Of a stretch of 64,000 bases of DNA, positions 6,857 through 14,493 are shown piece by piece. Positions within the stretch are counted from its first letter, which is position 1, and each line of letters opens with the position of its first letter. Where the stretch lies: assembly GCA_028702895.1 (NCBI GenBank), contig JAQVNZ010000001.1, positions 2,125 to 66,124 on the forward strand, written 5' to 3'. This DNA is from Candidatus Iainarchaeum sp. (GTDB taxonomy: Archaea; Iainarchaeota; Iainarchaeia; Iainarchaeales; JAAZKV01). Below the pieces are notes generated by a model, which had not been told where the DNA came from, made no database searches, and was given only the letters and a program-made list of their open reading frames with translations. Both the position numbers and the translations under genes were made by a program.

Positions 6857-7591
6857 TTAAATATTATAATCTTCATCTATGCTATGAACTTTTATTCCGT
6901 TTTCGCTTATTTCCATTGGGTGTAAATCTTCTGAATGTTTTGTTGCTCTCATTTTTCGTATGTGTAATGTTCTATTGCTTTGTGTTCCCATTCCCATGTA
7001 ATGTAATACTATTACGCCGTCTGCTACAAATTCTTCTACTCCATATTTTCCTAATTGTTTTGATTCTGGATCTATTTCTGTTGTTAATACTGTGGTAACT
7101 CCTGCTCGGGATAATAAATAAACTGTTTTTAAAATTGCTTTTCGAATATCGTGTTGTTTTTCAAAGTTCATTCCAAGTGCTGGTATTGAATCAATCACTA
7201 CGCGTTTTGCTTTAATTTTTTTTATTGCTTTCATTAATTCTAATAGTAATTTATCTAAATCAAATCCTGTCATTGGTAATGAAAATTCTTCATCGCTTGG
7301 TATTCCTATTTTTGATATTGTTCCATCTATTATTTTTACTAAATTATTATCTTCTAATTTTCGTATATTCCAACCAAATCGTAACATATCTTCTCTTATT
7401 AAATCTGGGCGTTCGTCTAATGTTAAATATATTCCTGGTTCATTTAATTCTGCCCCATTAAGTAAAAATTGCATTGCAAATATGGTTTTTCCCGTTCCTG
7501 TTCCACCACTTATTAAAAAACTTCGTCCTTCGGGAAATCCGCCTTCAATTAATTTATCAAAACCTGATATTCCTGTTTTTACCCTATTCAT
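6857..7591 (-). CDS. KaiC/RecA-superfamily ATPase
   Basis: 244 residues, a single KaiC domain. Walker A is GGTGTGKT near residue 31; Walker B is RVVIDSIP near residue 140; the opening RVKTGISGFDKLIEGGFPEGRS is typical of archaeal KaiC-like proteins. Proteins of this type act in signalling or, as FlaH/ArlH, in archaellum assembly; nothing nearby is archaellar. It lies 25 bp downstream of the COG1361 surface-protein gene and is probably co-transcribed. Function unassigned beyond ATP binding. Confidence 0.85.
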   Translation of the reverse strand: MNRVKTGISGFDKLIEGGFPEGRSFLISGGTGTGKTIFAMQFLLNGAELNEPGIYLTLDERPDLIREDMLRFGWNIRKLEDNNLVKIIDGTISKIGIPSDEEFSLPMTGFDLDKLLLELMKAIKKIKAKRVVIDSIPALGMNFEKQHDIRKAILKTVYLLSRAGVTTVLTTEIDPESKQLGKYGVEEFVADGVIVLHYMGMGTQSNRTLHIRKMRATKHSEDLHPMEISENGIKVHSIDEDYNI

Positions 7592-7616
7592 ATTATCATC
7601 TACTTCTTTGTTATTT

Positions 7617-8828
7617 TTAATTCTTTTTGTTTTTGATTTTTATATTATATCCTTTCCAGACTATTATTGTAATAATTATAATAACAATTATAATAATTAT
7701 TCCTTGAAATGGATTATTTCCTTGTTTTTGTTCCCAGTCTTGTATTGAATATGTTTGTATTGGGATTTCAATTATTTTTGTTTTAATTGTTGCGTCAGTA
7801 TCTTGGTATTCTATTATTGCTTTTATTTTTTCAACATGTGTTGTTATGTCAGAATTTACTATTATGTCTGTTTTAATAGAATCCACATCATTTGGTGTTA
7901 GTGTTCCAATAAATTGTTTTGGTTTTTCAATTTTTCCAATGGCGGTTTCTAATTTAATTATTATGAATTCTGCTTTTCCTGCGCCTTTGTTAAATAATTC
8001 TAGTGCAATAGTTTGTTTTTTTCCTGCGATTAATTCAATATTTTCTCTTAAACTAATATCAAAATCAACTTCACCAGAAACCTTAAATCCAATATTAGTT
8101 ATTTGTTCTTTTCTTTCTCCTGCGCTATTTGTGTTTGATATTGTTATGGGTAGAGTATAATTTTTTAGGGTTGCTTCACGATTAACACTGACTTTTATCA
8201 TTCTTGTTGTTTCTTGTTTTGGTTCTAATTTTTCAATAAATGCAATTGCTGATCCAAGCGGAGTTATTTCTCTTTCTGTTACTATTCCACTTTGTGATAC
8301 TGTTCTATCTTCTTTTAATTCTAAATAAATATCGTATGCTGTACTAGTGCCAATATTTTTTACTGTGAAAATAATTTCTTGTTCTTGTCCTGGAACTAAT
8401 TTTTGAATTGATGTTTCAATCACTTTTAATAATGGTTCTTTTCCAGCAACTTTTATTGGGTTATTGGTTATTTTTCCATTTGGTTGTTCTTTAGAAGTTA
8501 TTTTTATTGGTAAGGTATATGTTAAATTTTCTGCACTAGGGTCAACATAAACTTTGAATTGTGTTAAAGCTAACCCATATTTGTTAATTGTTCCTATTTC
8601 TTTTATTATATCTTCTTTTATTTCAAAAGGGTATGTGTTTTCTAATTCTATTGTGACTTGTGTTTGGGGAATAGTTTCATTATTTTCTATTTGTATAAAA
8701 ACTGTTATCATACTTCCGGGTATTGCTGGGCTTGGATTATAGCTTATTTGGGTTATTTGCGGGGGGGATGCAAAAGCACCCATTGTTAAAACTAAAAGTA
8801 TTAATATTATTAAAAATTGTTTTTTCAT
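7617..8828 (-). CDS. COG1361-like secreted, membrane-anchored protein
   Basis: 403 residues. There is an N-terminal signal peptide (about 1-20, KKQFLIILILLVLTMGAFA), three or four Ig-like/CARDB-type repeats (near 25-115, 125-235, 245-355) with VxxxNxGxxxA patterns, and a C-terminal membrane segment (about 378-393) ending in a basic tail. This is the plan of archaeal S-layer-like COG1361 proteins. GGGGGAATAAAAG before the ATG is a good ribosome-binding site. A role in cell-surface assembly or pili is an inference. Confidence 0.75.
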   Translation of the reverse strand: MKKQFLIILILLVLTMGAFASPPQITQISYNPSPAIPGSMITVFIQIENNETIPQTQVTIELENTYPFEIKEDIIKEIGTINKYGLALTQFKVYVDPSAENLTYTLPIKITSKEQPNGKITNNPIKVAGKEPLLKVIETSIQKLVPGQEQEIIFTVKNIGTSTAYDIYLELKEDRTVSQSGIVTEREITPLGSAIAFIEKLEPKQETTRMIKVSVNREATLKNYTLPITISNTNSAGERKEQITNIGFKVSGEVDFDISLRENIELIAGKKQTIALELFNKGAGKAEFIIIKLETAIGKIEKPKQFIGTLTPNDVDSIKTDIIVNSDITTHVEKIKAIIEYQDTDATIKTKIIEIPIQTYSIQDWEQKQGNNPFQGIIIIIVIIIITIIVWKGYNIKIKNKKN

Positions 8829-8959
8829 CTTTTATTCCCCCTAATTATTAAAAGATACATTTGCTTATTAAATTATTTGTTAATTTTTAATAGTTTGATT
8901 TTATTAATAATATTTTTTTATTAAATTTATTATTATTAGTTTATTTTTTTAGTTGTTAT

Positions 8960-10750
8960 CTATTGTCGTTCAATGCTTTGTATTGAATTAATTTCTTGTA
9001 GTTTTTTTATTAATTTTTCTAATGTTTGAATATTTTTAACATCAATTTCAAATACTGCTTCGACATATCCACTAGTTTTTATTTTAAAATTACTAGATCT
9101 TAATTTTATTTTATTTTTTTTAAATTCTTCTAATATTTCTCCGAGTAGTCCTATTCGATCTATCGCATTTATTTTAAGTTTTGTAGTCCCTTTGGTTTTT
9201 TCAAATGATATTTCAATTAATTTGTTTTTGTTAATTTTTTTTATGTTTGGACAATCTTTTTTATGAATTATTATTTTTCTTTTAGTAGTTTTTACTCCTA
9301 TTACATCTTCTCCTGGTAAGGGATTACAACATTCAGCCATTTTAATTTTTTTTTCTTGTTGGATTAGTGGTTTTTTGGTAGTTTGTGTTGTTTTTATTCC
9401 AAAATAATTTTTTATTCGTGATTTTGCTTTTTCACTTTTTACTATCATTAACCAGTTTTGTTTTATTGTATTTTTTTTATCAATAATAATTTCAAGTCTG
9501 TCAAGATTTTTTAATTTTGTTTCAAGCGCACATAATTCTCCGTTAATTTTTGCTTGTTTTGCTTTGTTTCCAATATCAGTGTGTACTGCAAAAGCAAAGT
9601 CTAGTGCGGTTGCGTTTTCGGGTAAAGATATTATTTCGTTTTTTGGAGTAAATATAAATATTTTTTCTCCTGCGATTTTTTTAGTTTTATTTTCTTCGCC
9701 AATGCTTTTTTGCCATTCAATTAATTGCCTTTCCCAACTTAATTTGTTATCAAAGTATTTATTTTTTCTAAGTCTTTTGTATTCCCAATATATGCTAGAT
9801 TCAGTTTTTAGGTGTTGTTGCCAAGTTCTTATTTGGATTTCAATTATGTCATTGTTTCGTGTTACTGCAGTGTGAATACTTTGATAATCTTTTTTACCAA
9901 TCCCTTTTCCTTCTTTTGCAATATAATCATCGAATGCTTCTTTTATAAAATTGTATTTTGAATGTATTTTTCCAAGTATTTCATAACATTCTTGTTCTTT
10001 GTTACAAATTATTCTTATTCCATAAATATCATACATTTGTTTGAAAGGAGTTTTTTTCATTTTTTCGTGAATAGAAAAAAAGTTTTTTGGTCTGCCAAAT
10101 ACTTGTGTTTTTATTTTAGTGCCCAATATTATTTCAATTTCTTTAATCATTTCTTTGATTATTTCTTCTCTTTCTTCTCTGCTTTTGTTTACAAGTTTTT
10201 TTATTTTTTCATAGCCTAGTGGATTTTCTAATTTAAAACAATTATCATTGATTCGCCAATTTATATCAGATATTCCTAATTTTGTTGTTAGGGGGGAATA
10301 AATATTTTTTGAAATAAATATTAATTTTTTCGTATTTTTTTCTATTTTTGTTTGTAATAAATCATTTGTTTCAATAATTTTTATTATTATTGTTTGTAAA
10401 TTAGTTGATAAGGATAATATTAGGGAGGTTAATGTTTCTGGTGGAAGGATGGAATAATTTTTATCTAATATTTCTTGTATTTGTATACATTCACTTATTA
10501 TTTTTAGTGTTGTTTCATTAATGTTTTCTTCTTTTTCAAATAATTTTTGGTCTTCATTTTTTAAATTTAACATTAACCAAGCAATTATTGTTTCAAAATC
10601 CATGTTTTTTTTTAAAAGTTCGTTTAATACTCTCGTGGCGTGTTCTATTTTTTCTTTTTCGTTATTTGCTTTAATTTTTTCAAATAATTTTTGAATAGTG
10701 TTTTTTGAAGTTTCTTCAAGTATTAAGTTGTCAATGTTAGACATTTCCAT
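8960..10750 (-). CDS. rel: RelA/SpoT-like (p)ppGpp synthetase, HD domain degenerate
   Basis: 596 residues with the long-RSH order. The HD-like region (about 30-160) lacks the HD motif: where hydrolases have LLHDVVED this has LMLNLKNED. The synthetase domain (about 185-350) keeps GRPKNFFSIHEK (219-230), D241 and EIQIRT (304-309). TGS is at 362-424, a CC-containing zinc-finger-like segment at 474-500 and ACT at 522-596. It should make but not hydrolyse alarmone. Long RSH proteins are uncommon in archaea, so transfer from bacteria is likely. The start may be Met1 or Met3. Confidence 0.9.
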   Translation of the reverse strand: MEMSNIDNLILEETSKNTIQKLFEKIKANNEKEKIEHATRVLNELLKKNMDFETIIAWLMLNLKNEDQKLFEKEENINETTLKIISECIQIQEILDKNYSILPPETLTSLILSLSTNLQTIIIKIIETNDLLQTKIEKNTKKLIFISKNIYSPLTTKLGISDINWRINDNCFKLENPLGYEKIKKLVNKSREEREEIIKEMIKEIEIILGTKIKTQVFGRPKNFFSIHEKMKKTPFKQMYDIYGIRIICNKEQECYEILGKIHSKYNFIKEAFDDYIAKEGKGIGKKDYQSIHTAVTRNNDIIEIQIRTWQQHLKTESSIYWEYKRLRKNKYFDNKLSWERQLIEWQKSIGEENKTKKIAGEKIFIFTPKNEIISLPENATALDFAFAVHTDIGNKAKQAKINGELCALETKLKNLDRLEIIIDKKNTIKQNWLMIVKSEKAKSRIKNYFGIKTTQTTKKPLIQQEKKIKMAECCNPLPGEDVIGVKTTKRKIIIHKKDCPNIKKINKNKLIEISFEKTKGTTKLKINAIDRIGLLGEILEEFKKNKIKLRSSNFKIKTSGYVEAVFEIDVKNIQTLEKLIKKLQEINSIQSIERQ

Positions 10751-10817
10751 ATTAACATTTTTTTGAGAAGTTTTTTTAATAACTTCCTTTATTATTTTAG
10801 TAATAGGGGTGGTTTTT

Positions 10818-11123
10818 TTGAGAATTCTTAAAAATATTGAATTAATTAAATTTCCTGAATTAGATGAAATTGATGCGGGAATATTAGAAAATAATTTAAG
10901 TAGGTTTTTAGACCGATTACAATTGGGTGATAATGATGTTTTGTCTCTTTCTTATAAAGAATATTCTAAAGGTGGATTGCGAAAACAACATGAAATAAAA
11001 GCAAAATTAGTTTTTAGTGGAAAAACATTTTCTGCTTCTGAAACCGATTGGAAATTTTTAGAAACAATTCAAACAGTTTTGAAAAAAATTGAAAAAGAAG
11101 TGCTAAAAAGCACTTCTAAGTAA
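10818..11123 (+). CDS. small protein, possible HPF/RaiA-like hibernation factor
   Basis: About 101 residues. TTG at 10818 is preferred because GGGGTGG lies just before it; GTG at 10809 would read through that site. Strand-helix pattern is beta, long helix (AGILENNLSRFLDRL), two beta strands (KQHEIKAKLVFSGKTFSASETD), then helix (WKFLETIQTVLKKIEKEVLK), as in HPF/RaiA ribosome-hibernation proteins, which carry an almost identical final motif layout. It is divergent from the RSH gene with about 65 bp between, a sensible partner for alarmone control. Family call is tentative. Confidence 0.45.
   Translation: MRILKNIELIKFPELDEIDAGILENNLSRFLDRLQLGDNDVLSLSYKEYSKGGLRKQHEIKAKLVFSGKTFSASETDWKFLETIQTVLKKIEKEVLKSTSK
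11096..11117. terminator. hairpin overlapping the end of the HPF-like gene
   Basis: GAAGTGCT (11097-11104) and AGCACTTC (11109-11116) form a perfect stem around AAAA, extended by one A:T pair, just before the TAA and followed by T-rich sequence. It sits where this gene meets the convergent gene at 11124. Confidence 0.5.
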
Positions 11124-11357
11124 TCATTTTTTCTTTTTTGTTTTTATTGTTTTTTTCTTTACTGTTGCTTTTGCTGTTTTTTTCTTTACTATTGTTTTTT
11201 TCTTTACTGTTGCTTTTGCTGTTTTTTTCTTTACTGTTGCTTTTGCTGTTTTTTTTGTTGGTGTAATTGTTTCTACGGGTTTGTTTTTTTCATTTTTTAA
11301 TTCTTTTCGCATTTGTTCAATAAGGTCTTTAACAGACATCTTTTTTTCAAAAACCAT
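11124..11357 (-). CDS. small protein with KKKTAKATV repeat tail
   Basis: 77 residues. Residues 1-30 form a helical segment (MSVKDLIEQMRKELKNEKN); the rest is a lysine/threonine/alanine repeat (KKKTAKATV, three or four copies) like histone H1 or bacterial histone-like tails. GGAGG precedes the ATG at 11357. Probably a chromatin-associated or RNA-binding basic protein, by inference. The nucleotide repeat (TTTACTGTTGCTTTTGCTG and variants) is prone to length change. Confidence 0.65.
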   Translation of the reverse strand: MVFEKKMSVKDLIEQMRKELKNEKNKPVETITPTKKTAKATVKKKTAKATVKKKTIVKKKTAKATVKKKTIKTKKKK

Positions 11358-11441
11358 TTTAATCCTCCGAAGTACTTTGCAAAAATCAATGTTTTAATTC
11401 TATAAAAACGTTTTGTTTGAAAAATAGTTTATTTTTTTAGT

Positions 11442-11705
11442 GGACGTGCCAAAAAATGGAGTTTTATTTAACTTGTTTGTATCACAAAACAAACTCCACT
11501 CCGTTACCCTTCAGCGCTCTAAAATAAAATTACCGTTGCTCTGTTCCCAGCCTGGCGGGTTTCGTTTTGTTTTAGGGCCTGTAAGGACAGAGTTTCGACG
11601 CTTGTATTATGGCAATCAAATTAACATCTACCCTCTTTTTTGGCTTTGACTCCAGCATAAAGCGGGTTTCTGGTTACAAGCCACCGCTAACGGCCCAGTC
11701 TAGTC
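11442..11705 (-). ncRNA. SRP RNA (7S RNA)
   Basis: On the minus strand the 5' part contains GCTTGTAACCAGAAACCCG and GTCAAAGCC, matching the small (Alu) domain of archaeal SRP RNA. The S domain contains AACCCGCCAGGCTGGGAAC then AGAGCAACGGTAA, the helix 8 signature that binds SRP54. The ends pair as helix 1 (GGAC...GCC with GGC..GTCC). Length about 264 nt is slightly short for archaea. The end positions are from helix pairing and may be off by several bases. Genes for SRP54 and FtsY are in this window. Confidence 0.88.
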
Positions 11706-11729
11706 CAATATATTCTTGTTACAAAATAC

Positions 11730-11739
11730 TTATATATAA
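11730..11739. promoter_or_regulatory. bidirectional palindromic TATA box (SRP RNA and tgt)
   Basis: TTATATATAA is its own reverse complement. It lies about 25 bp upstream of the SRP RNA 5' end on the minus strand and about 20-28 bp upstream of the tgt ATG at 11758 on the plus strand. The same element can serve both genes; tgt mRNA would be leaderless. Confidence 0.55.
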
Positions 11740-11757
11740 TTGTGATTTATTTTTGTT

Positions 11758-12882
11758 ATGTCTTGTTTTAAAGTTTGTTTTAAAAGTGGTGGTGCGAGGA
11801 CTGGGAGGTTGAGTACTGCCCATGGTAAAATTAACACTCCTTTTTTCATGCCTGTTGCAACAAAAGGTGCTGTTAAAAATATTATTCACTCGGACTTAAA
11901 AAAAATGGGTTTTGAATGTCTTATTTCTAATGCGTTTATTAATTATTTAAATCCTGGTCTTTCATTGATTGATTCTGCTATGGGGTTGCATAAATTTATG
12001 TCTTGGGATAAAGCGTTGTTTACTGATTCGGGTGGGTTTCAATTAATTTTAGATCATTTTTCTCCAAAAATAAATGATGCTGGAGTTTCTATGATTAATC
12101 CGTTTAATAAGAGTAGAGAATTAATTTCTCCAGAAAAATCAATTAGTATTCAAAATAGTCTTGGTTCCGATGTTGCAATGTGTCTGGATCATCAACCAAT
12201 TTTTGGGAAGAGTCGTGTTGATTATTTAGAATCAACAATTAGAACTATTGAATGGGCGAAACGTTGTATTGTTTTTCATAACTCTAATGAAAATAAAATT
12301 AATCCTAATCAATTACTTTTTGGTATTGTTCAAGGGGGTAATCATATTGATCTTAGAAAGAAATGTGCGTTAGCACTTTTGCAATTAGGTTTTGATGGTG
12401 TTGCTTTGGGTGGCTTTGGAATTGGCGAAGCGCAAAATGATATGTTTAATATTATTAAACAAACAAAAAAAGTTTTGCCCGAAAATAATTGTACTTATGT
12501 TATGGGGATTGGTTCGCCTTTAGAAATTCTTAATTGTGTTTCTGTTGGTGTTGATTGTTTTGATTCTGCTTATCCTACTAGGATGGCGCGACATGGTTTA
12601 ATTTTTACTTCTGTGGGAAACATTCAAATTGATAAAAGCATTAATAAAAATTCTTTTTTACCACTGGATGATTCTTGTGATTGTTTTGTTTGTAAAACTT
12701 ATTCTAGAGCGTATTTGCACCATTTGTTTAAGACTCATGAACAAAATGCACATATTCTTCTTTCATATCATAATATTTATTTTATTCAAAACTTAATAAA
12801 AAATATTAGGGTTTCTATTAAAGAAAATAATTTTAATATTTTTAAAAAAGAGTTTGAATTAAAATATATAAAAAAATTTTGA
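11758..12882 (+). CDS. tgt: tRNA-guanine transglycosylase, bacterial/queuine type
   Basis: 374 residues, the bacterial size, without the C-terminal PUA extension of archaeal archaeosine TGT. Visible: D90 in TDSGGFQ, the FGIVQGG loop near 188-194, and D269 in FDSAYPTRMARHG, the bacterial-type PTRxAR motif (archaeal enzymes read differently here). Zinc ligands C307, C309, C312 and H338 have the bacterial spacing C-x-C-x2-C-x25-H. The family exchanges G34 of tRNAs for queuine or preQ1. No queuosine biosynthesis genes are in the window. Probably acquired by transfer. Confidence 0.9.
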   Translation: MSCFKVCFKSGGARTGRLSTAHGKINTPFFMPVATKGAVKNIIHSDLKKMGFECLISNAFINYLNPGLSLIDSAMGLHKFMSWDKALFTDSGGFQLILDHFSPKINDAGVSMINPFNKSRELISPEKSISIQNSLGSDVAMCLDHQPIFGKSRVDYLESTIRTIEWAKRCIVFHNSNENKINPNQLLFGIVQGGNHIDLRKKCALALLQLGFDGVALGGFGIGEAQNDMFNIIKQTKKVLPENNCTYVMGIGSPLEILNCVSVGVDCFDSAYPTRMARHGLIFTSVGNIQIDKSINKNSFLPLDDSCDCFVCKTYSRAYLHHLFKTHEQNAHILLSYHNIYFIQNLIKNIRVSIKENNFNIFKKEFELKYIKKF

Positions 12883-12935
12883 TAAGTTTTATATTTATTA
12901 AAAAAGTTAATATTTTTTTTATATTAAATAAAAAA

Positions 12936-12975
12936 ATTGGTTAACAAAATAGTTTTTTTTATTTTATTAACCAAT
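12936..12975. terminator. bidirectional terminator-like hairpin
   Basis: ATTGGTTAACAAAATA (12936-12951) pairs with TATTTTATTAACCAAT (12960-12975) with one mismatch and an 8-nt loop. It lies between the convergent tgt and radA genes, with T-runs on both strands. Confidence 0.55.
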
Positions 12976-12984
12976 GTTCTTTTT

Positions 12985-13932
12985 TTAAACGTCTTCTATT
13001 CCGTTTTCGGTTATTCTATATAGTGCTTCTCCATCTGGCAGTGATGGTGAATCCACTAATTTTGCAACTCTTTTATCTTCTTTACTTTTTCTTAAATATA
13101 GTCTAGTTTTTGTTGCGTGTCCAACAATGTTTCCTCCAACTGGGGTTGTTGGATCTCCAAATAAGATGTCTGGCCTTTCCATTACTTGGTTTGTTACTAG
13201 TACTACAATATTATACATTTCTGCAACTTGTTGTAATGTTCGCAAATGTTTGTTTAACTTTTTTTGTCTTTCAGATAAAGTTCCACGTCCAATATATTCT
13301 GCTCTAAATTGGGCCATTAGTGAATCTACTATCAGTAATTTAATGTTTTTTTCTTTTATCATGTCTTTTGATTTTTCTGCGAGAATCATTTGGTGATCTG
13401 CATTATATGCTCTTGCTACATGAATATTTTTTAATGTTTCTTCAACATCTAATCCTAATTTTTTTGCTACTTGTATTATTCTTTCTGGTCTAAAAGAATT
13501 TTCAGAATCAATATACAAACAACCGCCTTCTAATCCACCTAATTCTTTTGGTAATTGTACTGTTACTGCGGTTTGAAAACACCATTGGCTTTTTCCTGAT
13601 GCCATTTTTCCATAAACTTCGGTGATAGATTGTGTTTCTATTCCTCCACCAATTAAGGTGTCTAATTCTTTTGATCCTGTAGTTATTCTTCCGACTAATT
13701 TTCTTTTTTCAGCTAAAATATCTGCTGATTCAAATCCCATTTCAAGCGCGTCTCTTGCTGCTTTAATTGCTTTGTCTGCTGTTCCGTCTCCTAATCCCGC
13801 GATTTCTTTTAATTCCATTGGGGATGCTATTGCCATGGATTCTAATGTTTTAAAACCTGCATCCATTAATTTTTTTGCTGCTGCTTCACCCACTCCTGGT
13901 AAATCGTTAATTGTTTCTATTTTTTTCGCCAT
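12985..13932 (-). CDS. radA: RadA recombinase
   Basis: 315 residues: N-terminal helix-hairpin-helix domain (about 5-60), then the RecA core with Walker A GKMASGKS (108-115; the family consensus is GEFGSGKT), Walker B LLIVDSLMAQFR and the L2 region near ILFGDPTTPVGGN. It forms filaments on ssDNA for homologous recombination. GAGGTGATTAA precedes the ATG. Length is normal. Confidence 0.97.
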   Translation of the reverse strand: MAKKIETINDLPGVGEAAAKKLMDAGFKTLESMAIASPMELKEIAGLGDGTADKAIKAARDALEMGFESADILAEKRKLVGRITTGSKELDTLIGGGIETQSITEVYGKMASGKSQWCFQTAVTVQLPKELGGLEGGCLYIDSENSFRPERIIQVAKKLGLDVEETLKNIHVARAYNADHQMILAEKSKDMIKEKNIKLLIVDSLMAQFRAEYIGRGTLSERQKKLNKHLRTLQQVAEMYNIVVLVTNQVMERPDILFGDPTTPVGGNIVGHATKTRLYLRKSKEDKRVAKLVDSPSLPDGEALYRITENGIEDV

Positions 13933-14295
13933 TTAATCACCTCATGTAGAACACATTGAAAACATAATTGGCGCAATATATTCCCTTGCGTTCTTTAGTA
14001 ATTCTTCTGCTATTGTTATTTATAAATAAGTGTTAGGTTTAATGCCGTTGAATATTTTTTAAAAAAATTTGTCCTAGTTTGTGAGATTTTAGTAATTAGC
14101 TTTATTAATCTATTATTGCTTGAATATAAAATGCCGATTTTTTTAGAATAAAAATTATTATTTTAACACAATACTTTGTTGTGAATTTATTTAATATTTT
14201 TTTCTAAATGAAATAATTTTTTGTGATAAATTGTTTTATTATGGCGTAAGCATCGTATATGATTTTTATCATTTTTAAATTTTTGAAGTGTTATT
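13933..14295. other. intergenic region upstream of radA
   Basis: About 360 bp without a supported gene. It contains the radA leader on the minus strand, including a CGCAA/TTGCG hairpin (13972-13990) and a 14-bp palindrome containing TTTATAAA (14016-14029) that may act as the radA TATA box. At 14071-14090 is a copy of the GTCCTAG...TGAGATTTT motif also seen at 3343-3359. Confidence 0.4.
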
Positions 14296-14451
14296 ATGGA
14301 TTGTAAATGTAATGAATTGCGAGTTTGGTTAAAAAAAGAAATTTCGCATCTTGAGGAAGTAAAACAAGATGTTTCTTTTGAAAGTACGCTTGGGAAAATA
14401 ATTGATGCGAAAATATTTTCTTATTTAACAGTTTTAAATGGTCTGGAATAA
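14296..14451 (+). CDS. small hypothetical protein (51 aa)
   Basis: A 51-codon frame, MDCKCNELRVWLKKE onwards, ending TAA at 14449-14451. Charged, mostly helical, with C3 and C5 near the start. No clear ribosome-binding site. Codon use resembles its neighbours and it fills an otherwise empty stretch before the convergent thyX gene. Not recognised. Confidence 0.45.
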   Translation: MDCKCNELRVWLKKEISHLEEVKQDVSFESTLGKIIDAKIFSYLTVLNGLE

Positions 14452-14493
14452 TTGGTTTTAGTTTAAATTTTTTTTTGTTATTTTTTGTTTTTT

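Noticed and set aside
7225..7461. Hydrophobic plus-strand ORF inside the KaiC-like gene
   Set aside because: It is the antisense shadow of 6857-7591: T-rich antisense of an A-rich gene reads as Leu/Ile/Phe. No ribosome-binding site.
11440..11649. Plus-strand 69-residue ORF
   Set aside because: It lies antisense over the SRP RNA gene, whose conserved domains explain the sequence.
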